DNA of 45,808 nucleotides from Lachnoclostridium sp. UBA903 (GTDB lineage: Bacteria > Bacillota > Clostridia > Lachnospirales > Lachnospiraceae): NCBI GenBank assembly GCA_002294045.1, contig DBEP01000119.1, forward strand, positions 199 to 46,006, written 5' to 3'. Shown here one piece after another: positions 8,548 to 15,923 of this stretch (within the stretch, counting starts at the first letter, position 1; the number at the start of each line of letters is the position of its first letter). Made by a program: the position numbers and the translations under genes. The notes under the pieces were generated by a model. It ran no database searches, was not told where the DNA came from, and saw nothing but the letters and a program-made list of their open reading frames with translations.

Positions 8548-9771
8548 ATGAAAGAACTGAGAATCGGAATTATTGGTTGCGGAGTAATATCCCACCGACA
8601 TATGACTATTTGGAGCCATATACCTGGCGCAAAAGTTATTGCTGCTGCGGAAATTGATCCTGCCAAGTTGGAAGACTTTGGGGAGAAACATTGCATTACT
8701 GATTTATATACTGATTTTCGCCAGCTTTTAGCCCGCGATGACATTGATGCTGTGGATGTATGTGTTCACAACAATTTACATACGCCTATCTCTGTTGAGG
8801 TTATGCGTGCAGGAAAGCATTGTTACTCAGAAAAACCTATGGCTGGCAGCTATGCAGATGCAAAGATACTATATGATGCCGCCCAAATATATAAGCGCAA
8901 ACTCGCAATACAAATAAGCTCCCTTTATAATCTTCAAACCCGCGTGGCCAAAGAAATGGTTAACCGCGGAGATTTAGGAAACATATATCATGCACGCAGT
9001 GTCGGACATCGTCGCTGTGGGCGTCCCGGTGTAGATATCCCACTCAGTCCTGATTTTATTTCCAAAGAAATCGGTGGACACGGTCCGCTCTTCGATATCG
9101 GTGTTTATTATCTCTCTCAAATGCTCTATATCCTTGGGATGCCTAAACTGGAGAGCGTATACGGAGCGGCCTACGCAGGATACCACTTGAACGAACGCAT
9201 TCTCAGGGGACATAAATATGAAGTCGAGGATTTAGGGCTGGGTATAGCCCGTTTTGCGAACGGTATGACACTGGATATTTATCAATCTTGGGCTCTCAAC
9301 ATGGATGAGGTGGGCACTAATTTTATAGCAGGAGAGCTTGGTGGTCTTAAGCTAATAAGGATTAATGGAGGTGGAAGTGAGTTGGCTTCGTATATGGCTG
9401 GTACTCCAAGGCCTGCAGACTGTGGAGAGAAGGCTGACCTTGAGTTCTTTGGTATAGAAAATGGCATGATGGTATCCAAAAAACTTGACTGTCCGACGAA
9501 TATGCGTATGGAAGCGATAAGTAATCCTAAAATCAGTGTTTATAACGACAATCAAGTGCATTGGGCAGCATATCTCCGTGATGAACTGACCGATGAAATA
9601 AGAATAGATACTCCTTATATTGCAATGCAGACGGCATTCCTAAGCGAGGGTATCTTCCTGTCTGATAAGCTTCGCCGTTCTGTGACAGCAGATGAAATTT
9701 CAGAGATGTCCGTATCAACTGCTGTGCGTAAGCAAATAACTGAGTGGGGTATCTTTGAATACGAATTCTAA
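8548..9771 (+). CDS. Gfo/Idh/MocA-family oxidoreductase, DgpA-like candidate
   Basis: Soluble NAD(P)-dependent sugar dehydrogenase of 407 aa. The N-terminal Rossmann fold shows IGIIGCGVISHRH (residues 6-18) and the family's catalytic Glu-Lys-Pro at 95-97 (SEKPMAG). The C-terminal alpha/beta domain has the HGPLFDIGVYYLSQMLYILG segment with the conserved Asp-x-Gly-x-His/Tyr region. In puerarin- and carminate-degrading loci an enzyme of this family oxidises the sugar 3-OH, giving the 3-oxo substrate of the alpha/beta deglycosidase. AGGAGGACAGTC precedes ATG 8548. A 138-base gap with no clear promoter separates it from alpha copy 2, so it is probably the last gene of the same operon. Confidence 0.85.
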   Translation: MKELRIGIIGCGVISHRHMTIWSHIPGAKVIAAAEIDPAKLEDFGEKHCITDLYTDFRQLLARDDIDAVDVCVHNNLHTPISVEVMRAGKHCYSEKPMAGSYADAKILYDAAQIYKRKLAIQISSLYNLQTRVAKEMVNRGDLGNIYHARSVGHRRCGRPGVDIPLSPDFISKEIGGHGPLFDIGVYYLSQMLYILGMPKLESVYGAAYAGYHLNERILRGHKYEVEDLGLGIARFANGMTLDIYQSWALNMDEVGTNFIAGELGGLKLIRINGGGSELASYMAGTPRPADCGEKADLEFFGIENGMMVSKKLDCPTNMRMEAISNPKISVYNDNQVHWAAYLRDELTDEIRIDTPYIAMQTAFLSEGIFLSDKLRRSVTADEISEMSVSTAVRKQITEWGIFEYEF

Positions 9772-9863
9772 TAGTGCACCAATCGGAGAAGGTATGAGGT
9801 TTATAAAGATGGAGAGTACAATATGTCAAAAGGTATAGCCAAGGATCTGACTTATAGAGATAG

Positions 9864-10031
9864 CAAGAATTTATAAACTGGACGATACTCAACAACTTGT
9901 TACAGCCGCCGAAGGATAATTTCTTCGGCGCTGAATTGACATTTACAAGGCTGTATAATTCACAGGATGAGGAGGAAACTGGTATATTCGGGAAAGACTG
10001 GAGATTCAACCCAGACCACAAATCAAATGAA
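9864..10031 (+). pseudogene. Rhs/WapA-type protein fragment
   Basis: An open stretch of 55 codons without a start codon, bounded by stops, ends in NPDHKIK. Its core, FTRLYNSQDEEETGIFGKDW plus RFN, matches the strongly conserved Rhs entry motif (arginine-x-tyrosine-asparagine-serine ... glycine-x-phenylalanine-glycine-x-x-tryptophan) of DUF6531/Rhs wall or toxin proteins. Neither the repeats nor the toxin end are present. It is therefore a leftover of a larger Rhs gene, possibly related to the secreted FN3 protein that begins at 45083. Confidence 0.6.
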
Positions 10032-10048
10032 AAGGGAACTGTCTCTGA

Positions 10049-10342
10049 ATGAAATATGTAACAAAAATTATTATTGTTGTGCTAGATGAAAAAATGAATA
10101 AAAAATATTACATTCCAGCAGTTGTTGGGAGATGCATAAGAATCTCATCTCCAGATGGACTATTTCAAACTGGGATACCATTTGATTCAAGTAGGCCAAG
10201 TGTAACCGGAGACGGTAGCACAGTAGAATTTATGGGTTATAATATTACTTCTCAAAATGGAAAGTCTAGTGTAAACATTACAAATGATTATTTATTGATA
10301 GAAATAATTGACACCTGTCCGGTATACTCTCCCCTCTCATAG
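10049..10342 (+). CDS. Hypothetical 97-residue protein
   Basis: Not recognised. ATG 10049 has AAAAGGGAA about 11 bases upstream. The product begins with a short hydrophobic stretch (KIIIVVL) that is not a clean signal peptide, then a Gly/Ser-rich middle, and ends in Ser-Pro-Leu-Ser. A good intrinsic terminator follows eight bases after the stop, which supports transcription of this stretch, but the gene lies directly after an Rhs fragment. It could be an immunity-like or residual reading frame. Confidence 0.4.
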   Translation: MKYVTKIIIVVLDEKMNKKYYIPAVVGRCIRISSPDGLFQTGIPFDSSRPSVTGDGSTVEFMGYNITSQNGKSSVNITNDYLLIEIIDTCPVYSPLS

Positions 10343-10349
10343 AAATTTC

Positions 10350-10397
10350 GAAGACAATCTTTTCTTTCAACTGGAAATGATTGTTTTCTTTTTTTTC
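10350..10397 (+). terminator. Intrinsic terminator
   Basis: GAAGACAATC at 10350-10359 pairs with GATTGTTTTC at 10379-10388 (one G-U pair), followed by an uninterrupted run of T. It isolates the Rhs-remnant region from the ArsR-controlled operon that starts immediately after. Confidence 0.8.
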
Positions 10398-10443
10398 TTG
10401 ACAATTTGATTAAATAAAAGTAAATTAGAAATATCTAATTTAC
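10398..10443 (+). promoter_or_regulatory. Promoter with ArsR-type operator
   Basis: A consensus -35 TTGACA at 10398-10403 is followed after 17 bases by a -10-like TAAATT at 10421-10426. Over the -10 lies a perfect inverted repeat: GTAAATTAGA (10420-10429), four-base spacer, TCTAATTTAC (10434-10443). A 10-4-10 AT-rich palindrome covering the -10 is the usual place for an ArsR/SmtB repressor, and an ArsR gene is the third gene of this transcript (10920). Autoregulation is inferred. Confidence 0.75.
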
Positions 10444-10463
10444 TTATATCGCGAGGTGCTGTT

Positions 10464-10669
10464 ATGAAAGCAAAAAAAGAAAAGCAACGGTATCAAAAGA
10501 ATGTGTTTCCTGCGGATACTGCATAAAAAGCTGTCCCGTCGGAGCTATTTCTATTTATAAAGGCATATATGCCATCGTGGATGAAAACCGGTGTGTTGGC
10601 TGTGGTAAATGTGTTCAGGCTTGTCCTGCTGATGTTATATCCTTCCCAAAAAGGGAGGTTGTCGCATGA
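10464..10669 (+). pseudogene. 2x[4Fe-4S] ferredoxin with N-terminal frameshift
   Basis: The coding frame contains two complete cluster motifs, ECVSCGYCIKSCPVG and RCVGCGKCVQACPAD, and ends at TGA 10667. ATG 10464, eight bases after GCGAGGTG, is in another frame and runs into TAA after 20 codons. Adding one A to the seven-A run at 10472-10478 joins it to the ferredoxin frame, giving a 69-residue protein starting MKAKKRKATVSKEC. Either the gene is inactivated, or the homopolymer is a sequencing error or is slipped during transcription. The stop overlaps the ATG of the next reading frame (ATGA), a sign that both were once translated in tandem. Confidence 0.75.
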
Positions 10670-10948
10670 GGAAAAAGAAACACTGGTATGATTATCTGTG
10701 GATTGCCTCTACGGTCTATCTGGCATGGGGGGAGCACCGCCTTCGTTCCCTCCTGGGCAGTACAGTTTGCTTTTGGTTTCTACGGAGTTATGCTTACATC
10801 TACAGTGCTGGGCTTGCTGACGATGATTTTGTTCAAACCCAGGTCTTGATGTGTCTATTGCCCTATGGGAACGATGACCCAGGGAATTTGCCAAATAAAA
10901 CACAGGGAGGATCAATCAAATGGAAAACAAAGCAAAACAGATTGCTGA
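10666..10948 (+). pseudogene. Small membrane iron-sulfur protein, frameshifted and with an in-frame stop
   Basis: ATG 10666 opens MRKKKHWYDYLWIASTVYLA, a membrane helix, then meets a six-G run (10727-10732). Removing one G restores a second helix frame (AVQFAFGFYGVMLTSTVLGL and LTMILF) ending at TGA 10847. Directly after this TGA the same frame continues CVYCPMGTMTQGICQIKH to TGA 10946, a cysteine-rich tail resembling NapH-type ferredoxin membrane proteins, where a Trp codon would fit the TGA position. Three lesions in two adjacent genes point to real decay or poor base calling. The putative tail overlaps the start of arsR. Confidence 0.6.
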
Positions 10949-11219
10949 ACTGCTAAAGGTTCTTGCCAATGAAAACCGGCTGCTTATTTTGTGTGGACTA
11001 ATCAAAGGTCCTAAGACTGTCAGTGGCTTGAAAAAACTAATACCCAATATTACGCAATCTGCGCTGTCCCAGCATCTTGCGCTGCTCAAAGCCCATGGAA
11101 TCCTGGATTATTTAAAATCAGGACAAAGCATCACCTATTCCATAGCGGATCATAGGGTTGAAGAAATTATGTCCGTACTGAAAAACTATTATTGTGACAA
11201 CGTAAAAGACAAAGACTGA
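10920..11219 (+). CDS. ArsR/SmtB-family transcriptional repressor
   Basis: Winged-helix protein of 99 aa. The recognition helix region reads LIPNITQSALSQHLALLKAH (about residues 39-58), then the wing with GQSITYSI. The classical metal-binding ELCVC motif is absent; the only early Cys is Cys25, with Cys93 near the end, so it may sense something other than arsenic or zinc, for example reactive sulfur or redox changes. ATG 10920 is preceded by AGGGAGG. It probably binds the 10-4-10 palindrome at 10420-10443. Neighbouring redox and sulfur genes suggest these are its regulon. Confidence 0.9.
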   Translation: MENKAKQIAELLKVLANENRLLILCGLIKGPKTVSGLKKLIPNITQSALSQHLALLKAHGILDYLKSGQSITYSIADHRVEEIMSVLKNYYCDNVKDKD

Positions 11220-11264
11220 AAAAGAAAGCACTTGCTGTCAAAATGCTGAAGGAGAAAAGCCGGG

Positions 11265-11438
11265 ATGAGACTGACTATTAACAAAAATAAATGCCCGGTG
11301 ATGGCAGCCTATCCTATGGGTGCACTTACACAGAACAATATTTTTTCGTTACCCGTTATCGCTCAGGATAAATGTGTAGTTTGCGGAAAATATATTCGTT
11401 TCTGTCCGAAAGGAGCGTTTGAAAAACATGGTGAATAA
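11265..11438 (+). CDS. Short 4Fe-4S ferredoxin-like protein with a damaged cluster motif
   Basis: ATG 11265 after GGAGAAAAG gives 57 aa. The second half carries KCVVCGKYIRFCPKGAF, a [4Fe-4S] motif in which the third Cys is replaced by Tyr, leaving CxxC and the final CP. The first half, CPVMAAYPMGALTQ, mirrors the CPMGTMTQ of the preceding decayed gene. It may bind a three-Cys cluster or be another decaying ferredoxin. The end overlaps the start of the methyltransferase gene by about ten bases. Confidence 0.55.
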   Translation: MRLTINKNKCPVMAAYPMGALTQNNIFSLPVIAQDKCVVCGKYIRFCPKGAFEKHGE

Positions 11439-11964
11439 GTTAGAAAATCCGAAACGGGTTGAGGAATTAAGTCCTGTAAAAACCTTGAAACAAATTGGCA
11501 TTACTAAGTACAGCACCTTTTGCGACATAGGCGCCGGAACAGGAATCTTTACTTATGCCGCTGTAAACATGACCAAGGGGAATGTTTATAGCGTTGAAAT
11601 ATCCGAAGCTATGCGAAAAATATTACATGCAAAAAATGGTGCAGGAGTTGTTATCATTGAAGATTCCATTCAAAATGTTCCTGACAATGTATGTGACGTT
11701 ACTTTGCTTTGCACTGTGTTACATGAGCTGAATAATATTCCGGAAATGATCCGGGAAATAAAGCGTATTGTGAAAACGGAAGGAATATTAGCTGTTATTG
11801 AGTTCCATAAGACAGAAACACCTATGGGGCCCCCAGTAACCCATAGAATATCTGAACAGGAAACTATTGACATTCTGGCGGAAAATAGGTTTACACAAAT
11901 CAGCCAATTCAGGCTGGGGGATAATTTTTATTGTCTGGTTTTTAAGAAAAAAATGGAGGAGTGA
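11428..11964 (+). CDS. Class I SAM-dependent methyltransferase
   Basis: Soluble methyltransferase of 178 aa from ATG 11428 (a TTG at 11419 is also possible; AAGGAG lies just upstream of both). Motif I is FCDIGAGTGIFTYAA at about residue 32, motif II acid in VYSVEIS, and motif IV region LLCTVLHELN, typical of Methyltransf_11/25 proteins. Substrate is not deducible. It overlaps the ferredoxin-like gene upstream and its stop is one base before the ccdA ATG, so it is translated within the redox operon. Confidence 0.85.
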   Translation: MVNKLENPKRVEELSPVKTLKQIGITKYSTFCDIGAGTGIFTYAAVNMTKGNVYSVEISEAMRKILHAKNGAGVVIIEDSIQNVPDNVCDVTLLCTVLHELNNIPEMIREIKRIVKTEGILAVIEFHKTETPMGPPVTHRISEQETIDILAENRFTQISQFRLGDNFYCLVFKKKMEE

Positions 11965-11965
11965 T

Positions 11966-12631
11966 ATGCAATATCTTTTACTCTTTTTAGAAGGAATTAT
12001 TACATTTATTTCCCCTTGCCTATTACCTATGCTGCCCATTTATATATCCTATTTTGCGGCAGGTGAAACAGATAAAAGAAAGACCTTTTGGAACGCCATT
12101 GGTTTTGTTTTGGGATTCACCTTTATTTTCATTACAATGGGTGCCTTTATGGGGACATTCGGGAAGTTACTGCGTGAGTATGCAACGGTACTGAACCTTG
12201 TTACCGGTTTGATTGTCATTATTTTTGGATTGAACTTTATGGGTGTTTTTAAAATAGGATTGTTAAACAGAGCAAGTTCAAAAAACATAAATGTCAGGAA
12301 GATGAACTTTTTCTCTTCCATGGTTTTTGGAATTGTATTTTCAATTAGTTGGACTCCATGTGTAGGCGCTTTTTTGGGATCGGCTTTATTGACTGCCTCC
12401 CTTGCAGGTTCCGTACAAAAAGGGATCACCATGCTACTTGCTTATTCGTTAGGGTTGGGAATTCCATTTATTGCAAGCGCATTGTTAATTGATCGTCTAA
12501 AGGGAACCTTCGATTTTGTTAAGAGAAATTATAATGTGATCAATGTCATATCCGGTGGGCTGCTGATTGTCATCGGTATTTTAATGGCAACCGGCTATAT
12601 GGGATATTTACTTTCATTTTTGAGTTTTTAA
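11966..12631 (+). CDS. CcdA-family thiol-disulfide membrane transporter
   Basis: Polytopic membrane protein of 221 aa with six helices. It carries the two half-site motifs of CcdA/DsbD-beta: SPCLLPMLPIYISYF in helix 1 (Cys18) and SWTPCVGAFLG in helix 4. These proteins move electrons from cytoplasmic thioredoxin to extracytoplasmic thiol proteins. ATG 11966 follows ATGGAGGAG; the longer in-frame extension to 11867 overlaps the methyltransferase and is not used. Its partner is the TlpA-like protein encoded 12 bases downstream. Confidence 0.93.
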   Translation: MQYLLLFLEGIITFISPCLLPMLPIYISYFAAGETDKRKTFWNAIGFVLGFTFIFITMGAFMGTFGKLLREYATVLNLVTGLIVIIFGLNFMGVFKIGLLNRASSKNINVRKMNFFSSMVFGIVFSISWTPCVGAFLGSALLTASLAGSVQKGITMLLAYSLGLGIPFIASALLIDRLKGTFDFVKRNYNVINVISGGLLIVIGILMATGYMGYLLSFLSF

Positions 12632-12643
12632 GGAGGATATGAT

Positions 12644-13252
12644 ATGAATAAGAAAGGAAGAACAATACTGTTTATTGCTGCATTTGTTTTATTTATCGGT
12701 TTGGCAGGCTTCGCATATAACAAGTTAAGCAAAGAGGTATCACCTGAAAATAACAATATAGATATCGTTCAGAACAAGGGCGAGGTTTCTCAAGGAGAAG
12801 AAGAATCAGCCGAGACTTCACAAGAAGAGGAAGCCAAAACGGAGGCACCTGATTTTACAGTTCTGGATGGGGAGGGAAATTCCGTGAAGCTGTCGGAGCA
12901 GTTTGGAAAACCTATTGTACTGAACTTTTGGGCAAGCTGGTGTGGACCATGCAAAAGTGAAATGCCTGAGTTTGATGATGTATACGAAGAGATGGGAGCA
13001 GATGTCATTTTCATGATGGTCAACCTTGTGGACGGACAGCGTGAAACAAAAGAAAAGGGTGGAAAGTATGTGGAAGAACAGGGATTTTCCTTCCCCATAT
13101 ATTTTGATACAGAGCAGGAAGCGGCATTAGCATACGGAATAAGGTCCATACCTACCACTCTGTTTATCGATAAAGACGGATATATTTCTGCGGGTGCGGA
13201 AGGAGCAATTGATGTTGAAACCCTTCGCAAAGGAATTGAACTAATAAAATAA
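12644..13252 (+). CDS. TlpA/ResA-like membrane-anchored thioredoxin
   Basis: Extracytoplasmic disulfide reductase of 202 aa. Residues 7-25 are a membrane anchor, 30-66 a charged Glu-rich linker, and 68-202 a thioredoxin fold with active site WCGPC (Cys100, Cys103) and cis-Pro in SIPTT. AAGGAGG precedes ATG 12644. It should receive electrons from CcdA just upstream. Cytochrome c genes are not in the window, so the target is more likely exported thiol proteins, or peroxide and oxidised-thiol defence. Confidence 0.92.
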   Translation: MNKKGRTILFIAAFVLFIGLAGFAYNKLSKEVSPENNNIDIVQNKGEVSQGEEESAETSQEEEAKTEAPDFTVLDGEGNSVKLSEQFGKPIVLNFWASWCGPCKSEMPEFDDVYEEMGADVIFMMVNLVDGQRETKEKGGKYVEEQGFSFPIYFDTEQEAALAYGIRSIPTTLFIDKDGYISAGAEGAIDVETLRKGIELIK

Positions 13253-13323
13253 TCTTCAATCAGATTATTCCTACTCACCAAAAAACGGTTATAGGCTTGA
13301 AGGAAATGGAAAGGACGAAATTT

Positions 13324-13668
13324 ATGGAACCAAAAATTATTTTTCATATAGATGAGATGGATAAATGGGATTTACTTTTAAAAAATGTTACAAATCTATT
13401 ATTGTCGTATGATGGTGCATTTCCAATGGCAAAAATAGAGGTTCTGGCTAATTCAGAAGCCGTTAAAGGTTTTTTGAATGATTTCAGTTATTTCCCTACA
13501 ATGGATGCTTTATCACAAGATGGTACTCATTTTGTAGCTTGTAATCATGCATTGCAAGGAATGAACATTTCCAGAGAGCAGATTTTTGAATTTGTACATG
13601 TCGTACCTGCCGGGGTTAGAGAGTTGGCAGATAAGCAAATGGAAGGCTACGCATATATCAAACCATAG
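13324..13668 (+). CDS. DsrE-like small protein
   Basis: Soluble protein of 114 aa with an alpha/beta pattern (KIIFHIDEMDKWDLLLKNV, then KIEVLANSEAVKGFL, then HFVACNHALQGMNI). The single Cys in VACNHAL with downstream Ile-Arg/Lys contacts is the position of the sulfur-carrying Cys in DsrE/DsrF-like proteins. Start ATG 13324 follows GGAAAGGACG; earlier ATG/TTG codons at 13306 and 13297 are less well placed. The next gene is a TusA-like sulfur carrier, so a role in persulfide transfer is a reasonable inference. Confidence 0.75.
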   Translation: MEPKIIFHIDEMDKWDLLLKNVTNLLLSYDGAFPMAKIEVLANSEAVKGFLNDFSYFPTMDALSQDGTHFVACNHALQGMNISREQIFEFVHVVPAGVRELADKQMEGYAYIKP

Positions 13669-13756
13669 CCGAAGTATAAAATACCTGCAACGATGGTTGG
13701 AAGCAATGTATTTGATAATACTTGCTGCAGCGTTAGAATGTAATAAGGAGTTTTCT

Positions 13757-13978
13757 ATGATTAAAATTGATTGCTTAGGTGATATATGTCCGGTACCCGT
13801 AATAAGATTAAAAGCTGTCATTGATTTAATAAAAAACGGAGAGGAATATATGCTGATAACGGATCATAGTTGTACGATCTCAAGTATTGAAGCCTTTTGT
13901 AAGATACATAATTTAAAGCATAATACGGAAGAAATCATTAACGGAGTATGGGAAATTACTATAACTGCTAACAAATAG
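13757..13978 (+). CDS. TusA-family sulfur carrier, copy 1
   Basis: Small protein of 73 aa starting MIKIDCLGDICPVPVIRLK. The CPxP motif with its sulfur-accepting Cys and the compact two-helix size are diagnostic of TusA/SirA/YedF proteins. AAGGAG lies before ATG 13757; the longer open frame upstream overlaps the DsrE-like gene and is not coding. Its last 11 bases overlap the end of the convergent LysR gene. A second, different TusA protein is encoded at 15924 between two YeeE halves. Confidence 0.92.
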   Translation: MIKIDCLGDICPVPVIRLKAVIDLIKNGEEYMLITDHSCTISSIEAFCKIHNLKHNTEEIINGVWEITITANK

Positions 13979-14867
13979 TTTCTTTAAGTACCGATTCAAT
14001 ATATTTGATAATTTTTAGGGATTCATTGTTTATATGAATGTTATTCATATTCTTAATAGAATAATATTCGTTTTCAAATTCGAGGCACGGGCATTTAATA
14101 ATGCGGAGTTGCTTATTATAAATTTCTTTTTTAATTGACATATAGGGAAGAAAGGCTAGTCCGAAACCATTAATTGCTGATAATTTTATGGATTCAGTCG
14201 ATTCAAGGGTATAAGGAATGTTTAGCTTATCGATATGTATACCCTTTTGGTTCAGTTTTTTATCTAATATTTGTCTTGTTTTCTGGGTTCTATCCAGCAT
14301 CAACAGAGGGTACTCATACAAATCATGGATGCTCACCTGTAGAGGAACCTCCATTTTTTCTCCGGAAACTAATAAAACATTGTCGGAAAATACTTTTCTG
14401 GCAGATAGAGTTCTATTTTTGGGTTTACCTATAATAATTCCCATATCAGCGTACCCTTTTGATATTTTTTCTTCTATAATTTTACTGGACATTATTTCCA
14501 TGTTAAAAGTATAATCGGGACAGTTATTTTTTACATGATAAAAGGTACATGGTAATGCATAAGAATATACGCAGGATGTAGAAATGATATGAATGGTTTT
14601 ATTTTCATTCTGTGTGTTGTTTATGTCAGTAAGCATATTTTCATAAGACGATATTATTTCAAGGGCATGATTATAAGCAATCATACCAATAGCAGTTGGA
14701 TTTACACCATTATAATTTCGCTCAAAAAGACGTGCTCCGATTTCCTGTTCCATCACACGTAATTGCTGGCTTAAGGCGGATTGACTGATATTCATCAGTT
14801 CCGCAACTTTAGAAATACTGCCGGAATCTACAATCTTAATGAAAATTTTTAGATTATGAATATTCAT
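13968..14867 (-). CDS. LysR-family transcriptional regulator
   Basis: 299 aa with an N-terminal winged helix (residues 1-60: IKIVDSGSISKVAELMNISQ, then SALSQQLRVMEQEIG) and a two-lobe effector domain. It is transcribed divergently from the YeeE-TusA-YeeE set and convergently with the first tusA. Together with CysB/CysL-like behaviour in the family, this suggests control of the sulfur uptake genes; the effector is unknown. No Cys-rich or metal motif is evident. Confidence 0.92.
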   Translation of the reverse strand: MNIHNLKIFIKIVDSGSISKVAELMNISQSALSQQLRVMEQEIGARLFERNYNGVNPTAIGMIAYNHALEIISSYENMLTDINNTQNENKTIHIISTSCVYSYALPCTFYHVKNNCPDYTFNMEIMSSKIIEEKISKGYADMGIIIGKPKNRTLSARKVFSDNVLLVSGEKMEVPLQVSIHDLYEYPLLMLDRTQKTRQILDKKLNQKGIHIDKLNIPYTLESTESIKLSAINGFGLAFLPYMSIKKEIYNKQLRIIKCPCLEFENEYYSIKNMNNIHINNESLKIIKYIESVLKETIC

Positions 14868-14971
14868 TTTAACTACTTGCCTTTCTGGGATAAACTCTTT
14901 TAATATAGGAATGTTAAAACTTTACAAAAATGTTATTTTATTTATCTTAACAGATATTGTTCATTATGGCT

Positions 14972-15080
14972 AGAGAGTGTTTGAAAAAAGACGGTGTTCT
15001 AGAACACCTCACTTTGCGGTATACTGAACCGCAAAGTGGAATATCCAGCCCGTTACAAGCATTTATCAAACACACTTTAG
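14972..15080. repeat. MITE-like palindromic element between lysR and yeeE
   Basis: About 109 bases with imperfect terminal inverted repeats: AGAGTGTTTGAAAAA at the left, and a right end TTTATCAAACACACTTTA that reads AAAGTGTGTTTGATAAA in reverse. Inside are a perfect 16-base palindrome GGTGTTCTAGAACACC (14993-15008) and a perfect 11-bp hairpin with a seven-base loop (CACTTTGCGGT 15010-15020 with ACCGCAAAGTG 15028-15038). No reading frame is present. It sits in the divergent promoter region, where it could affect either gene. Whether it is repeated elsewhere cannot be seen here. Confidence 0.5.
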
Positions 15081-15152
15081 TATATTAAATATTATGGTAT
15101 AAGTAAATCTTATAACATATAAAATTCTTGATTAACTGATTTTTTTTTATTA

Positions 15153-15161
15153 TGGTATAAT
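15153..15161 (+). promoter_or_regulatory. Extended -10 promoter for the YeeE operon
   Basis: TGGTATAAT (15153-15161) is an extended -10 about 53 bases before the GTG start of yeeE. A second similar TGGTATAAG lies near 15094-15102. No clear -35 is spaced at 17. LysR regulators commonly bind just upstream of such a promoter. Confidence 0.5.
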
Positions 15162-15214
15162 CTAACTGTAAAGTTTGTTATATAATTAACAATTTTTTAG
15201 AAAGGAGGATTATA

Positions 15215-15901
15215 GTGTCAGGGAGTAATACAAGTATAAGTGTGGAAAGAGTCCGTAAATCAAGAAAACCTAAAAAGAGCCAGATTCCCCAGGGAATTTT
15301 ACTTACGATACTGATTATCGCTTTTGGATTCTATTTAGCACTTGGAAGCAATAAACTACCCATTTATTGGGGATTCGGCATTGTATTCGGGTATGTCCTG
15401 CAACGTTCCCGTTTTTGTTTTACGGCAGCTTTTCGTGATCCGTGCATAACAGGAAGTACATCAGTAACAAGAGCTGTATTGGTAGCAATTGCAATTGCCA
15501 GTGTCGGTTTCGGGGCAATTAAATATGCCAGCAAAATGGCAAATGCAGCTTCCAATCTGAATATGTCAGGCGTGTCGCCCATTGGTTTACCTCTGGTTAT
15601 AGGTGCTGTTATGTTTGGTATCGGAATGGTAATTGCGGGGGGATGTGCTTCCGGAACTCTGATGCGCGTTGGAGAGGGCTTTACAATGCAAATTCTGTCA
15701 TTGATGTTTTTTATAGCAGGTTCTTTCTGGGGTGCGCATGATATGAGCTTTTGGGGTAAATTTAATGAAAATGCTCCGAAGGTTTTTTTACCGGATATTT
15801 TTGGATGGTTCGGTGCAATTCTCATACAGGGATTAATTATTGTGCTTTTATACATAGCAGCTGTAAAGTGGCAGGAAAAGAGAATGGGAAGTGCAGAATA
15901 A
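15215..15901 (+). CDS. YeeE/YedE-family membrane protein, first half-type
   Basis: Membrane protein of 228 aa with a basic cytoplasmic start, starting at GTG 15215 seven bases after AAAGGAGG. It has the two Cys-containing signature loops of the thiosulfate transporter family: GYVLQRSRFCFTAAFRDP near residue 60 and IAGGCASGTLMRVGEG near 145. Single-chain relatives such as TsuA import thiosulfate and are about 350 aa; here the function is divided between this protein and the one at 16181, with a TusA between them. Sulfur (or selenium) compound uptake is the expected role. Confidence 0.88.
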   Translation: MSGSNTSISVERVRKSRKPKKSQIPQGILLTILIIAFGFYLALGSNKLPIYWGFGIVFGYVLQRSRFCFTAAFRDPCITGSTSVTRAVLVAIAIASVGFGAIKYASKMANAASNLNMSGVSPIGLPLVIGAVMFGIGMVIAGGCASGTLMRVGEGFTMQILSLMFFIAGSFWGAHDMSFWGKFNENAPKVFLPDIFGWFGAILIQGLIIVLLYIAAVKWQEKRMGSAE

Positions 15902-15923
15902 ATTAAAAATAAGGAGATAAAAA

